DNA of 62,649 bases from an uncultured bacterium. GTDB lineage: Bacteria > Krumholzibacteriota > Krumholzibacteriia > LZORAL124-64-63. The DNA lies in the NCBI GenBank assembly GCA_937910695.1, contig CALEMW010000160.1, positions 1-62,649 on the forward strand, in the 5' to 3' direction. This document shows, in pieces, positions 8,436 through 17,773 of this stretch (the stretch's first letter is position 1; each line of letters starts with the position of its first letter). Made by a program: the position numbers and the translations under genes. Below the pieces are notes generated by a model. The model was not told where the DNA came from and ran no database searches. It worked only from the letters and a program-made list of their open reading frames with translations.

Positions 8436-9127
8436 TTCATCCACTCGCCGTCAGCCACGATTTCGGGGTCTGGGTGGGCGCTCTGCTGACCTTGATGGTC
8501 TTCTCGTTCCTGTACAGAGACAATCCCTTCTACAAGTTCGCAGAGCACGTCTTCGTCGGCGTGTCGGCGGCCTATTGGATGGTCATCGGTTTCTGGACCA
8601 CGTTGTGGCCTCGGGTGATTGTTCCGTTGATCCCAGAGGCTTCCCGCATCGTCTCTTCCGACACGCCTCTGCCGGAACGCGATCTCAGTGCTGTCGTGCC
8701 CGCCGTGCTGGGACTGATGATGCTCTCCCGACTTGTTCCGCGTCTCTCGGGTCTGGCCCGCTGGCCGACGGCCTTCGTCCTGGGCACCACGGCGGGCTAT
8801 GCGGTCGTGCGCTATGTACGGTCCGATTTCATGCACCAGATCCAGGCGACCATCGGCGACGGTGTGTTGATCCCGGCCGCCGGCGGCGGTTGGAACGTCG
8901 CCGAATCGCTCGCGGCGCTGGTGACCCTGTCCGGCACGATCTTCGGCCTGATCTATTTCATGAATACGAGGCGCGGCGGCACGGTCACGACACCAGCCGC
9001 CCGGATCGGCCTGCTCGTGCTGATGGTGACCTTTGGCGCCTCGTTCGGCTCCGCCGTGATGGCGCGCATCTCCCTGCTGGTCGGTCGTCTGCAAGAGCTT
9101 CTTGGCGACTGGTTGGGTCTGCTTTGA
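8432..9127 (+). CDS. Uncharacterised polytopic membrane protein, last of module
   Basis: A 231-residue protein with about six hydrophobic helices. Its most striking segment is FLYRDNPFYKFAEHVF, after the first helix, which looks like a conserved signature with charged and aromatic residues at a membrane interface. Other helices lie near 88-106, 112-126, 153-172 and 188-208. It starts inside the stop of the previous gene (ATGA) and ends the operon; a new promoter follows at 9136. No function can be assigned from sequence alone. Confidence 0.72.
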   Translation: MIHPLAVSHDFGVWVGALLTLMVFSFLYRDNPFYKFAEHVFVGVSAAYWMVIGFWTTLWPRVIVPLIPEASRIVSSDTPLPERDLSAVVPAVLGLMMLSRLVPRLSGLARWPTAFVLGTTAGYAVVRYVRSDFMHQIQATIGDGVLIPAAGGGWNVAESLAALVTLSGTIFGLIYFMNTRRGGTVTTPAARIGLLVLMVTFGASFGSAVMARISLLVGRLQELLGDWLGLL

Positions 9128-9135
9128 GGCGGCCC

Positions 9136-9165
9136 TTGACGTGAGGGTGTGCCGTTCCCTAGACT
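9136..9165 (+). promoter_or_regulatory. Candidate sigma70 promoter for the TPR-aroQ operon
   Basis: TTGACG at 9136-9141, an 18-bp spacer and TAGACT at 9160-9165. It is the only gap between the membrane module and the next operon and sits about 50 bp before the proposed GTG start. Confidence 0.55.
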
Positions 9166-9214
9166 TGGCGGTTCGATCCCATCCCAGGACCAATGAGCCT
9201 TGAGGTCAGTGCCG

Positions 9215-9967
9215 GTGAACCTCGACCGTCAGATCCGCTACTTCGAAATGCAGAGAGACAGGAATCCGGGTGCCAAGTTCTGGCTGCCCCTCGCCGACCT
9301 CCATCTACGCAACGGCGATACGGGGCGGGCCCTGGAACTTCTCGATGCCCATGACGTCGCAGCCACCGGCACCGTTTCCGCACGCTGGGTCCTGGCCCGT
9401 GCTCAGGCTGTCAGCGGCGACATCGCAACCGCCCGCGTCACCCTAGCCGACGTCCTGGCCATGGATCCTGCCCACAGGGGAGGGCCGGGTCTGCTGCAGA
9501 CTCTCGACGAACGAATCGAAGCAGCTGTCGAGGATACCGAACCGACAGAGGCCGCTGACTTGGCCGCTCCGGATGCCGATGACGACACGGCATCGCCTCC
9601 ATCTGCGAGCGATCCGGTGCTCGCACCCGAATCTGATCCGACTCCCGTAGCCGAATCGACACAACAAGCATCTGTTGGAGCCGATCCGTCGCCGAGCGTG
9701 TTCGTGACGAGGACCCTCGCGGATATCTACCTCGCCCAGGGACATCGCGACAAGGCATTGCAGATTCTCTACAAAGTTCTGTCGGTTCATCCCGAACGCG
9801 AAGACGTGCTGGCGCAGATCGCCGCCGTCGAGTCCGAAAGCGCTCCGTCCACAACAACGCCCATGACGTCAGCAGCAACTCGGCCGACCGCCGACCGCGA
9901 CGACGACAACCGCCAGCGCTTCGAGGACTGGCTCGTGCGGGATCAGAAGGCAGAAGGCAGGGGATGA
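9215..9967 (+). CDS. TPR-repeat protein
   Basis: A 250-residue soluble protein with two TPR-like blocks separated by a disordered linker rich in Asp, Pro, Thr and Ala (about 110-160). The N-terminal block has FWLPLADLHLRNGDTGRALELL; the C-terminal block has RTLADIYLAQGHRDKALQIL. TPRs bind other proteins; the partner is unknown. In-frame TTG (9200) and GTG (9209) lie upstream. I prefer GTG at 9215 because GAGGT is eight bases before it and it gives the clean start (M)NLDRQIRYFEMQ. The stop overlaps aroQ. Confidence 0.72.
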   Translation: MNLDRQIRYFEMQRDRNPGAKFWLPLADLHLRNGDTGRALELLDAHDVAATGTVSARWVLARAQAVSGDIATARVTLADVLAMDPAHRGGPGLLQTLDERIEAAVEDTEPTEAADLAAPDADDDTASPPSASDPVLAPESDPTPVAESTQQASVGADPSPSVFVTRTLADIYLAQGHRDKALQILYKVLSVHPEREDVLAQIAAVESESAPSTTTPMTSAATRPTADRDDDNRQRFEDWLVRDQKAEGRG

Positions 9968-10410
9968 GCAGGACCGTTCACATCCTCAACGGACCCAATC
10001 TCGATCGTCTCGGCCTGCGGGAACCCGGGATCTATGGCGCGACGACCTACTCCGAGTTGACCGTGATGCTGGAATGCCGCGCCGGCGAATTGGGCGTGGA
10101 CCTTGTCGTCCGCCAGACGGCAGGCGAGGGTGAACTCGTGACCTGGATCCATGAAGCAGGAGCCCAGGCCGACGGACTGCTGTTGAACGCCGCGGCCTAT
10201 ACCCACACTTCGGTGGCGGTCCGCGACGCATTGCTGACGCTGTCGATTCCCGTCGTGGAAGTCCATGTCTCCAATCCCCATGCCCGCGAGGAATTCCGGC
10301 GCACCAATCTGGTGACCGACGTGGTGACGGCCACGGTCCAGGGATTCGGAGTTCGCGGCTATCTTTTGGCTATGGAGGGTTTGCTCAGCCTGCTCGAGGA
10401 GCAGGGTTGA
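9964..10410 (+). CDS. aroQ: Type II 3-dehydroquinate dehydratase
   Basis: A 148-residue cytoplasmic enzyme of the shikimate pathway that dehydrates 3-dehydroquinate to 3-dehydroshikimate. All the main active-site elements of the type II family are visible: LNGPNLDRLGLREPGIYG with Arg19 and the catalytic Tyr24, NAAAYTHTSVAVRDAL (Asn75 onward), and VHVSN with His101. The usual RQTNxEGEL motif reads RQTAGEGEL, so the Asn is replaced by Ala. Length is normal. It is coupled by overlap to the TPR gene and followed by a hairpin. Confidence 0.95.
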   Translation: MSRTVHILNGPNLDRLGLREPGIYGATTYSELTVMLECRAGELGVDLVVRQTAGEGELVTWIHEAGAQADGLLLNAAAYTHTSVAVRDALLTLSIPVVEVHVSNPHAREEFRRTNLVTDVVTATVQGFGVRGYLLAMEGLLSLLEEQG

Positions 10411-10441
10411 CGGGCCCCAACCGCTTTTAAGATGACCCGAA

Positions 10442-10463
10442 GGGCCGTCCGCAGGGACGGCCC
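10442..10463 (+). terminator. Hairpin after aroQ
   Basis: Perfect inverted repeat GGGCCGTCC / GGACGGCCC around a four-base loop, followed by a loosely T-rich TTCCATTGCTTTT. It sits between the aroQ stop and efp, consistent with a rho-independent terminator or attenuator. Confidence 0.6.
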
Positions 10464-10551
10464 TTCCATTGCTTTTCCCGGGACCTCATGTTATCAATGG
10501 GGCGTTCCAAAGCGACCAACGGCCCGCACGGGCTTCAAAGGAGACGTAGTT

Positions 10552-11109
10552 TTGGCCACTACCAGCGACTTCAGGACGGGGATGGTGCTTGAGCACCGCA
10601 GCAACCTGTGGATGATCATCGATTTCCAGCATGTGAAACCGGGCAAGGGTCCGGCCTTTGTCCGAACCAAGCTGAAGCAGATCCTGAGTGGCAAAGTCGT
10701 CGAAGAGACGTTCCGGGCCGGCGAGAAGATCGAAGAAGTCCGCCTCGAGCGCCGCGACTATCAGTTCCTGTACCCGGACGGCGATTTCCTGACCTTCATG
10801 AGTCTGGAAACCTATGAGCAGATCTCTCTGCCCGCCGACACGCTGGCCGACATCGTCAAGTACGTGAAGGTGAGCGAGACCGTCAGCATGCTTCTGCGTG
10901 AAGGCACACCGTTGACGGTAGAACCACCCGTCAACGTCGAACTCGAAGTGACGCAGGCCGATCCGGGGCTGAAGGGCGACACCGCCCAGGGCGCCACCAA
11001 GCCAGCCACGATGGAGACGGGCCTGATCGTCCAGGTGCCGCTGTTCATCGAAGTTGGAGAGGTCCTGAAGATCGACACACGTACCGGCAAGTACCTGGGG
11101 CGCGTCTGA
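10552..11109 (+). CDS. efp: Translation elongation factor P
   Basis: A 185-residue EF-P, which binds between the P and E sites of the ribosome and relieves stalling at polyproline. It has the KOW-like N domain, the loop [14 protein letters not shown] with Lys32 at the tip, and two OB domains ending in [11 protein letters not shown]. The tip lysine is the residue that other bacteria beta-lysylate or aminopentanolate; no modification enzyme gene is visible nearby. The TTG start at 10552 is chosen because AAAGGAG lies eight bases upstream and it gives the usual family N-terminus. The open frame extends further upstream, across the aroQ hairpin. Confidence 0.93.
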   Translation: MATTSDFRTGMVLEHRSNLWMIIDFQHVKPGKGPAFVRTKLKQILSGKVVEETFRAGEKIEEVRLERRDYQFLYPDGDFLTFMSLETYEQISLPADTLADIVKYVKVSETVSMLLREGTPLTVEPPVNVELEVTQADPGLKGDTAQGATKPATMETGLIVQVPLFIEVGEVLKIDTRTGKYLGRV

Positions 11110-11135
11110 CGCGGCTCCGGACCGAAAGGGACACC

Positions 11136-11603
11136 ATGGATATCGCCAAGGTCCGAGAACTGGTCGAACTCGTCGAGAACAGCAAGATCGACGAACTCGA
11201 GATCACGAGCAAGGACGACACGATCCGCATCCAGAAGTCGGCGTCGCGACCCGTTGATTCCGTTATCTCGCTGCCCGCTGCGAAAGTGGAGTCTGCGCCC
11301 GTTCCCGTCTCGACGACGGTGCCGAGCGATGCGCCGGCACCCCCATCCCCTGAGCGCGCCAAGTGGAAAGAACTCCGTTCGCCTATCGTGGGCACCTTCT
11401 ACAGGGCTCCTTCTCCGGAGTCGCCCACGTTCGCGAGCATCGGCGACAAGGTGTCGACCGGACAGACCCTCTGCATCATCGAGGCCATGAAGGTGATGAA
11501 CGAGATCGAGGCCGAATTCTCCGGGGTCATCAAGGAAATTCTTCTCGACGACGGATCTCCGGTCGAAGCCGAAGCGGTCCTGTTCCTGATCGACCCTTCC
11601 TGA
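11136..11603 (+). CDS. accB: Acetyl-CoA carboxylase biotin carboxyl carrier protein
   Basis: A 155-residue BCCP. An N-terminal helical segment is followed by a Pro/Ala/Ser-rich linker (about 45-75) and a C-terminal biotinyl domain with [12 protein letters not shown]; Lys119 is the biotinylation site. It carries carboxybiotin between biotin carboxylase and carboxyltransferase in the first step of fatty acid synthesis. accC follows, as in most bacteria. The ATG has GAAAGGGA upstream. Normal length, nothing missing. Confidence 0.95.
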   Translation: MDIAKVRELVELVENSKIDELEITSKDDTIRIQKSASRPVDSVISLPAAKVESAPVPVSTTVPSDAPAPPSPERAKWKELRSPIVGTFYRAPSPESPTFASIGDKVSTGQTLCIIEAMKVMNEIEAEFSGVIKEILLDDGSPVEAEAVLFLIDPS

Positions 11604-11624
11604 CCGATCCCGGTCATCCGCCGT

Positions 11625-11646
11625 ACGCTCCCCTCTGGGGGAGCGT
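11625..11646 (+). other. Hairpin between accB and accC
   Basis: Nine-base-pair stem ACGCTCCCC / GGGGAGCGT with a four-base loop in the 132-bp gap between accB and accC. There is no T run after it, so it is more likely an mRNA stability or attenuation element than a full terminator. Confidence 0.45.
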
Positions 11647-11735
11647 CTGCGTAGAGGCCGAAGCTCTGCTTGCCTCCACCGGCTGAAACGCGGAGAATGG
11701 GATCCCAGCCGAGATCGACAACCGGGGAGAGATTC

Positions 11736-13121
11736 ATGTTCGAAAAGGTCCTCATCGCCAACCGCGGCGAAATCGCCCTGCGCATCATGCGGGCCTGCCG
11801 CGAAATGGGTATCGCCTGCGTGGCGATCCACTCCAGCGCCGACGCTGAATCGCTTCACGTGAAGTATGCCGACGAGTCGGTGTGTGTGGGCAAGAAGCTG
11901 AGCAGCGAGAGCTATCTCAACATTCCCAACATCATCGCTGCCGCTGAGATCACAGGCGCCGACGCCATCCATCCCGGCTATGGCTTCTTGGCCGAGAACG
12001 CAGAATTTGCCGAGATCTGTGCCGAAAACGATTTCGCCTGGATCGGCCCGCCTGCCGAAGTCATCCGCCGCATGGGGGACAAGGCCAGGGCCCGCGAGAC
12101 GGCTGAGAAGGCGGGAGTACCTACGGTCCCAGGCAGCCCCGGTCTGATCGATACGGTGGACGAGGCTGTTGCCTATGCTGAAAAAATCGGCTACCCGGTC
12201 ATCGTCAAGGCCACCGCCGGTGGTGGCGGCAAGGGCATGCGCGTAGCGACCGACGCCGTCGATCTGCGCAAGCAGTACGTCACGGCCCGCAACGAGGCCG
12301 GCGCTTCCTTCGGCAACGACGGTGTATACGTGGAGCGCTACCTCGCCAATCCCCGCCACATCGAGATCCAGCTGCTGGGCGACAAGCACGGCACGATCGT
12401 GCACCTGGGCGAGCGAGACTGCTCGGTCCAGCGCCGCCATCAGAAGCTCATCGAGGAATCTCCGTCGCCTGCGGTTTCACCCGAGCTGCGCCAGAAGATG
12501 GGCGCGGCGGCCGTCGAACTCGCCGCCCACGTGGGCTACGATTCGGCCGGCACGGTCGAATTCCTCCTCGACGAAGACGGCTCATTCTACTTCATGGAGA
12601 TGAATACGCGCATCCAGGTCGAGCACCCCGTCACCGAAATGGTCACGGGTATCGATCTGATGAAGGACATGATCCGCGTGGCGGCCGGTGAACCCCTCGG
12701 CTACGACCAGAGTGCGGTTCGGGTCGCCGGACACTCATTGGAGTGTCGTATCAATGCCGAAAATCCGGCCCGCGACTTCATGCCCTGTCCGGGGCGGATC
12801 TTCTTCTTCCACGCCCCCGGTGGCCCCGGTGTTCGCGTGGACAGCCACATCTATTCGGACTACCAGGTACCACCTCACTACGACTCCCTGCTCGCGAAGA
12901 TCATTACCTATGGACGTGACCGCGACGAAGCCATCGTGCGCATGAAGCGTGCGCTGCAGGAGTGCGTGATCGACGGTTTGCCCACCTCCATCCCGTTCCA
13001 TCTCGAAGTGCTCGAGAACAAGACGTTCCTCGAGGGACGGGCCACCACGAAGTTCCTGGACGTCGAGATGTCAGGCATCAAGGAGGGGATCACAGCTCGT
13101 GTCGAGGCCGAAGAAGCGTAA
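11736..13121 (+). CDS. accC: Acetyl-CoA carboxylase biotin carboxylase subunit
   Basis: A 461-residue ATP-grasp enzyme that carboxylates the biotin on AccB. It starts [21 protein letters not shown], the family hallmark. It carries the ATP-binding glycine loop [10 protein letters not shown], the [16 protein letters not shown] stretch, and [14 protein letters not shown] with the metal and substrate residues. Full length. The ATG at 11736 has CGGGGAGA upstream; the open frame reaches back to 11670 but with no family-like sequence. Its 3' end overlaps the ftsK start by 23 bp. Confidence 0.96.
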   Translation: MFEKVLIANRGEIALRIMRACREMGIACVAIHSSADAESLHVKYADESVCVGKKLSSESYLNIPNIIAAAEITGADAIHPGYGFLAENAEFAEICAENDFAWIGPPAEVIRRMGDKARARETAEKAGVPTVPGSPGLIDTVDEAVAYAEKIGYPVIVKATAGGGGKGMRVATDAVDLRKQYVTARNEAGASFGNDGVYVERYLANPRHIEIQLLGDKHGTIVHLGERDCSVQRRHQKLIEESPSPAVSPELRQKMGAAAVELAAHVGYDSAGTVEFLLDEDGSFYFMEMNTRIQVEHPVTEMVTGIDLMKDMIRVAAGEPLGYDQSAVRVAGHSLECRINAENPARDFMPCPGRIFFFHAPGGPGVRVDSHIYSDYQVPPHYDSLLAKIITYGRDRDEAIVRMKRALQECVIDGLPTSIPFHLEVLENKTFLEGRATTKFLDVEMSGIKEGITARVEAEEA

Positions 13122-15567
13122 AAGCAAGGCAGTCAGGGTTCCGCTGAGGGAATCGCCCCGTCTCGCAGGACTTCTGCAGATGGCCCTCGGCCTCTGGTTG
13201 CTGCTCTCATTGACAGGTGTGACGCCTGGTTGGTGGGACGTCCTCCAGGACCGACGCGCAGTGGACCTGCTGTCGGTTTCCAATCCGGGAGGACCGGTAG
13301 GAAGCCTGGCCGCCTTCACCCTGCGTTTGCTGTTCGGCGGACTTTGGGCCTGGGCGGTGACCTTATGGCTGGTCGTACGCGGGGTCATGCTGCTGGCCAG
13401 CAGTGCGGCGCCACGTCTGCCATGGCCCGACCGCGTGCTGCCCCTCGCCGCCACAACGGCGGCTTGGCTCGGCCAACCTGTCAACTGGTTCTCGACCGGA
13501 GAATCAGCCTGGCTGGGCGGTGCTCCTGCCTTCTATCTGGCCCGCGGCGTGCACGCCCTGTTCGGTCAGGGCGGCGGCCTGATCTTTCTGAGCTTCTTCG
13601 TATTGACGTCGCTGGTGCTCATCTTCCGCCCTTGGCTTGGTCCCGCCGTTGCGGCTCTGGGCACAATGCTCGAGCATGCGGTTGCCGGCTTGGCTTTGGT
13701 CGGTCGCGGCGTCCTCGCCTTGCTCCGTCTGCCTTGGCGTCTGCTCAAGGGCACCGCCGGCGTTTGGCGCGGCCTGGGTGGGGACATGGCCCAGCAGCGA
13801 ACCAAGGTCAAGGAGCCCCGATCCGTGGCCACTTCGGTCGTGGCAGCCGGACCTGTCGCCACAGACGAACAACCCCCGGAGGCGGCCGAACCAGCACCGC
13901 GCCGCGTACACCGCCCGCGATTCGACGACGAAGACGAAAGCTTGCTCCAGACCGGGGGAGACGCTCCCGTCGGCTCGGATCCACCAACGGCGGTCACGCG
14001 TCGCACACGCAGCGGTGGCAGCGTGAGCACGGCCGTCCGCGGCGGCGATGCCGGTCCCGAAGTCTTCGCCGAAGCCGATGGCGATCTGCTCCGTGATCCT
14101 GCGGTCAAGATCCCCCTGCCCAGCCTTGATCTGTTGAACGACCCGGTGGTTCATGAGGACCAGGTCTCCGAAGACGTGCTCCACGCTTCGGCCGATCTCC
14201 TCGAGGCGACCCTGCGCTCGTTCGGTGTTGACGGGGCGGTGCGCGATGTCAGGCCCGGCCCGGTCGTGACCACGTTCGAGTACCAGCCGGCTTCGGGCAT
14301 CAAGGTCAACGCCATCGTCCAGCGCACCGACGACCTGGCCCTCGCCATGAAGGCGCGTTCCATCCGCATGGAAGCGCCCATTCCCGGCAAGGCGGCGGTG
14401 GGCATCGAGATTCCGAATCCCGAAGCGAAGATCGTGTCGATGAAGGAGGTCTTCCTCCTTGCCGAAGAGTCCATGGACAGCCCTTTGTCCGTGATCCTCG
14501 GCCGCGACGTGTTCGGAGACGCGGTGGCCATCGATCTCGCGGCCCAGCCTCACCTCTTGGTGGCCGGCTCGACAGGCAGCGGCAAGAGCGTCTGCGTCAA
14601 CGCCATGATCTGTTCCATGCTTTTGCGCTGCGATCCGTCGCTGGTCCGCCTGCTGCTGATCGACCCCAAGATGCTCGAGCTGAACGTCTACAACGATATT
14701 CCGCACCTGCTGCTGCCGGTGGTCACCGATCCCAAGGAAGCCCTGCGCGCCCTGAAGTGGATGGAGGCGCAGATGGACCACCGCTACCGGCGGCTGGCCA
14801 AGCACAGCGTGCGCAACATCGAAGGCTACAACCGCAAGGTTGAAGCGGGCAGCGTTCTGGGCGACGACGGTGCCCCCGTCCGCGAACCGATGCCTTATTA
14901 CGTGTGCGTAGTGGACGAACTGGCCGACCTGATGATGCAGCTGGGGCAGGAAATCGAAATGCCCATCACCCGCATCGCCCAGAAGGCGCGGGCGGTGGGC
15001 ATCCATCTCGTGCTGGCGACCCAGAGGCCGAGCGTCGACGTGCTGACCGGCGTGATCAAGGCCAACGTTCCCTGCCGCATCGCCTTCCGGGTGATTCAAA
15101 AGAACGACTCGCGCACGATCCTCGACGCCAACGGCGCCGAAAAGCTGCTCGGACGCGGCGACATGCTGTACCTGCAGCCCGGGCGAGCCCAACCAGTGCG
15201 CGTGCACGGGGCCTTCGTCGACATCGAGGAGGCCGAGGCCATCGCCGAGCATTGGCGACAGTACAAAGACGCCACCCGCCCGATCACCCTCGACGAGGAA
15301 CGCGAGGAATCGACTTTCGCCAACCTGGATTCGGATACGTTGTTCGAAAAGGCCCGCGAGATCGTGGTGTACTCACAGCACGGCAGCACGTCCATGCTCC
15401 AACGCAAGCTGCAGGTGGGCTATTCCCGTGCCGGTCGGCTGATGGACCTGCTCGAGCAGGCCGGTGTCGTCGGTCCTTTCATCGGCAGCAAGGCTCGTGA
15501 GGTCCTGCTCATGCCCGACGACCTTCAGGCCCTCGAAGCCGCCGACGGAGGGGACGACCTGCTGTGA
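13099..15567 (+). CDS. ftsK: DNA translocase FtsK
   Basis: An 822-residue FtsK/SpoIIIE translocase, which pumps DNA through the septum and helps resolve chromosome dimers. N-terminal region with about four membrane helices (to about residue 225), then a Pro/Arg/acidic linker (about 235-340), the alpha/beta motor domains with Walker A GSTGSGKS (about 490-497), Walker B VVDELADL, and [13 protein letters not shown]. The C-terminal winged-helix gamma domain, which reads KOPS-like DNA, has [22 protein letters not shown] start with AAGGAGG upstream, inside the 3' end of accC. Complete. Confidence 0.95.
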   Translation: MSRPKKRKSKAVRVPLRESPRLAGLLQMALGLWLLLSLTGVTPGWWDVLQDRRAVDLLSVSNPGGPVGSLAAFTLRLLFGGLWAWAVTLWLVVRGVMLLASSAAPRLPWPDRVLPLAATTAAWLGQPVNWFSTGESAWLGGAPAFYLARGVHALFGQGGGLIFLSFFVLTSLVLIFRPWLGPAVAALGTMLEHAVAGLALVGRGVLALLRLPWRLLKGTAGVWRGLGGDMAQQRTKVKEPRSVATSVVAAGPVATDEQPPEAAEPAPRRVHRPRFDDEDESLLQTGGDAPVGSDPPTAVTRRTRSGGSVSTAVRGGDAGPEVFAEADGDLLRDPAVKIPLPSLDLLNDPVVHEDQVSEDVLHASADLLEATLRSFGVDGAVRDVRPGPVVTTFEYQPASGIKVNAIVQRTDDLALAMKARSIRMEAPIPGKAAVGIEIPNPEAKIVSMKEVFLLAEESMDSPLSVILGRDVFGDAVAIDLAAQPHLLVAGSTGSGKSVCVNAMICSMLLRCDPSLVRLLLIDPKMLELNVYNDIPHLLLPVVTDPKEALRALKWMEAQMDHRYRRLAKHSVRNIEGYNRKVEAGSVLGDDGAPVREPMPYYVCVVDELADLMMQLGQEIEMPITRIAQKARAVGIHLVLATQRPSVDVLTGVIKANVPCRIAFRVIQKNDSRTILDANGAEKLLGRGDMLYLQPGRAQPVRVHGAFVDIEEAEAIAEHWRQYKDATRPITLDEEREESTFANLDSDTLFEKAREIVVYSQHGSTSMLQRKLQVGYSRAGRLMDLLEQAGVVGPFIGSKAREVLLMPDDLQALEAADGGDDLL

Positions 15568-16970
15568 ACCGACGCGCCGTCTATGCCGCGACCCTTGGTT
15601 GCGACAAGAACCTGGTGGACAGCGAGGCACTCCTCGGCCGATTCGCCGCCCGCGGTCTGCTGGTGACCGACGATCCCAATCTGGCCGATGTCTGGGTCCT
15701 CAATACCTGCGGTTTCATCGAAGCCGCCCGCCAGGACAGTTATGACGCCATCGAACAGATGTGCGAGGAGAAAGGCGATCGTCTGCTGATCGTCACCGGC
15801 TGCCTGACACAGGAACGCGGCGACGAGATCCGCGCCGATTACCCCGAAGTGGATCTCGTATCCGGCGTGGGCAACTTCGACAAGGTGATCGAAGCCCTCG
15901 AATTGGGGGAGGACAGGGTTCCGACGACCCGGCCCGATGACGCCAGCTACGATGGCATGCAGGATCGCCCGTTGTTGACCCCCCCGCACCTGGCTTTCGT
16001 GAAAATCAGCGAAGGCTGCAATTACCGGTGCAGTTTCTGCCGGATTCCTCTGATCCGCGGCGACCAGCGCAGCCGTCCGGTGGCGCTGATCACCGAAGAG
16101 GTTCGATCACTGGTCGCTCGCGGTGTCGGCGAAGTCATGCTCGTGTCCCAGAATACGAGTGACTTCGGCCGTGACACCGGGGAGGACCTGCTCGCGCTGG
16201 TCGGCTCCCTGTCGAAGATCGAGGGCTTGCGCTGGATCCGTCTCCACTATCTCTATCCAGGGATCCTGTCGACCGAGGTGCTCGAGAACATCCTGTCGGT
16301 ACCGAAGGTGTTGCCGTATCTCGACATGCCCGTCCAGCACGCATCGCCGGACGTCCTCCGGGCCATGAACCGTCCGGTGCGCACGGACAAACTCGTGAGC
16401 CAGTTCGCTACGCTGCGGGCAGCTCATCCAGACCTCGTGCTCCGTACGACCATCCTGCTCGGTTTTCCGGGCGAGGAGGAGGAACACGTGGAGGCGACCC
16501 TCGATTTTCTGGCCGCAGTGCGGTTTGACCATGTGGGTACTTACCATTATTCTCCGGAAGCGGGAACACGGGGGGCTGATCTACAGTTGACGGTCGATCC
16601 CGAAGAGATGGCCGACCGCGAGGCGAGGCTCCTGGATCTCCAGGTCGAGATCGCAGCGGAGCGCCAGGCCGCACGCATCGGAACCCTCCATGAAGCGGTC
16701 GTTGACCGCATCGACACCGTTGAAGAGTGGCGGGAGCTGCTCGACGAGCTCTGTGAGGATCTCGCTGAAGTACCGGCATGGACAACCGACGACGAGGGCC
16801 CGGTTGCAGTGGCCCGCACCATGCACCACGCCTACGAGACCGACGGTGTTGTTCTGATCGACGGCGCCGGCGTGGTCGCCGGAACCTGGGGGCAGGTCGA
16901 GATCACGGCCGTCACGGCCTTCGACGCCCTGGCCCGACGCATACCGACCATGGAGGAAGGTGGCTCATGA
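15564..16970 (+). CDS. rimO: Ribosomal protein S12 methylthiotransferase
   Basis: A 468-residue radical-SAM methylthiotransferase that modifies an aspartate of ribosomal protein S12. The N-terminal UPF0004 domain has three cluster-binding cysteines (Cys13 in ATLGCDKN, Cys49 in NTCGF, Cys80 in TGCLTQ). The radical-SAM site is CNYRCSFC (152-159). A C-terminal TRAM-like region follows, somewhat longer than usual. The ATLGCDKNLVDSE start favours RimO over MiaB. GTG start overlapping the ftsK stop. Confidence 0.92.
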   Translation: MNRRAVYAATLGCDKNLVDSEALLGRFAARGLLVTDDPNLADVWVLNTCGFIEAARQDSYDAIEQMCEEKGDRLLIVTGCLTQERGDEIRADYPEVDLVSGVGNFDKVIEALELGEDRVPTTRPDDASYDGMQDRPLLTPPHLAFVKISEGCNYRCSFCRIPLIRGDQRSRPVALITEEVRSLVARGVGEVMLVSQNTSDFGRDTGEDLLALVGSLSKIEGLRWIRLHYLYPGILSTEVLENILSVPKVLPYLDMPVQHASPDVLRAMNRPVRTDKLVSQFATLRAAHPDLVLRTTILLGFPGEEEEHVEATLDFLAAVRFDHVGTYHYSPEAGTRGADLQLTVDPEEMADREARLLDLQVEIAAERQAARIGTLHEAVVDRIDTVEEWRELLDELCEDLAEVPAWTTDDEGPVAVARTMHHAYETDGVVLIDGAGVVAGTWGQVEITAVTAFDALARRIPTMEEGGS

Positions 16971-17749
16971 GCCGACGCATCCTGTTGATCGTTGTGACTG
17001 TACTGACCTTATCGAGTGGATTCGCTGCAGCATCCACAGCTGCTGCTGCGGTTGCTCCTGTCGACACGATCCGGACCAACCTCTGGGTCGCGCGCGCACT
17101 GATGACCGAGATCTTGGTCGAGGTGTTCGAGAGCCTGCCGGCAGACGCCCCGGGCATCGTGCTGGAACCTGCAGGACGCCACGAGGCCCTCGATCTGATG
17201 CAGACGGTCGCCTACGACCTCGCCACCGAACGCGGAATACCGGTCTATCTCAACTCGCCTGGATCCGTAGCTGCGGCCAAGCCCAGGTCTCCGTACGGCG
17301 ACGCGGATCAAAACCAAGACGAGCTGGATGATGAAGGCTGGGCTGAAGACGACCTCGAAGAAGATGAAGAAGAAATGGGTGTTCCAGCCGTGGCGGCGGC
17401 TCCCTACGTCCTGGTCTTCCGACTTGAAGACGTCGAAGTGGAGTTCCCTCGGGCCGGCCGGCGGTTGGGCCTGTGGCGTACCTGGATCGATCGGGAGTGC
17501 ACGGTGACGGCCGTCGTCATGCTGCGCGACCGCCGAAACGGATTGATCCTCCACGACGACCAGGCCACACGCATGTTCGGCGACCGATTCCCGGCAGGAA
17601 AGCTCGAACGGATTGCCGAGTCGAGTTACGAGTTCAACGACGCCACGGTCGCCGGCGGCGGCGGCATCTTCAGCATCCTCGAGGAAGTCGTCGTCCTCGG
17701 TTCGTTGGCCGGTCTGATCGCCGCCTACTTCGCCACCACTGCGGACTGA
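16967..17749 (+). CDS. Exported protein of unknown function with acidic linker
   Basis: A 260-residue protein with a clear N-terminal signal peptide (basic MSRR then a hydrophobic stretch, Ala-rich cleavage area near 20-30). It has a strongly acidic, low-complexity segment (about 112-137, mainly Asp and Glu) in the middle and one hydrophobic helix at 240-257. I do not recognise a family. It starts in the ATGA overlap with rimO and precedes a BamD-like lipoprotein by 24 bp, so an envelope role is plausible. The ATG at 16967 is preferred over in-frame upstream starts because it gives the signal peptide. Confidence 0.7.
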   Translation: MSRRILLIVVTVLTLSSGFAAASTAAAAVAPVDTIRTNLWVARALMTEILVEVFESLPADAPGIVLEPAGRHEALDLMQTVAYDLATERGIPVYLNSPGSVAAAKPRSPYGDADQNQDELDDEGWAEDDLEEDEEEMGVPAVAAAPYVLVFRLEDVEVEFPRAGRRLGLWRTWIDRECTVTAVVMLRDRRNGLILHDDQATRMFGDRFPAGKLERIAESSYEFNDATVAGGGGIFSILEEVVVLGSLAGLIAAYFATTAD

Positions 17750-17773
17750 TCCGCGTTCAAGGAGATCGGTCGT

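Noticed and set aside
13504-15252. 582-codon minus-strand frame
   Set aside because: Antisense of ftsK, which has intact Walker and gamma-domain motifs.
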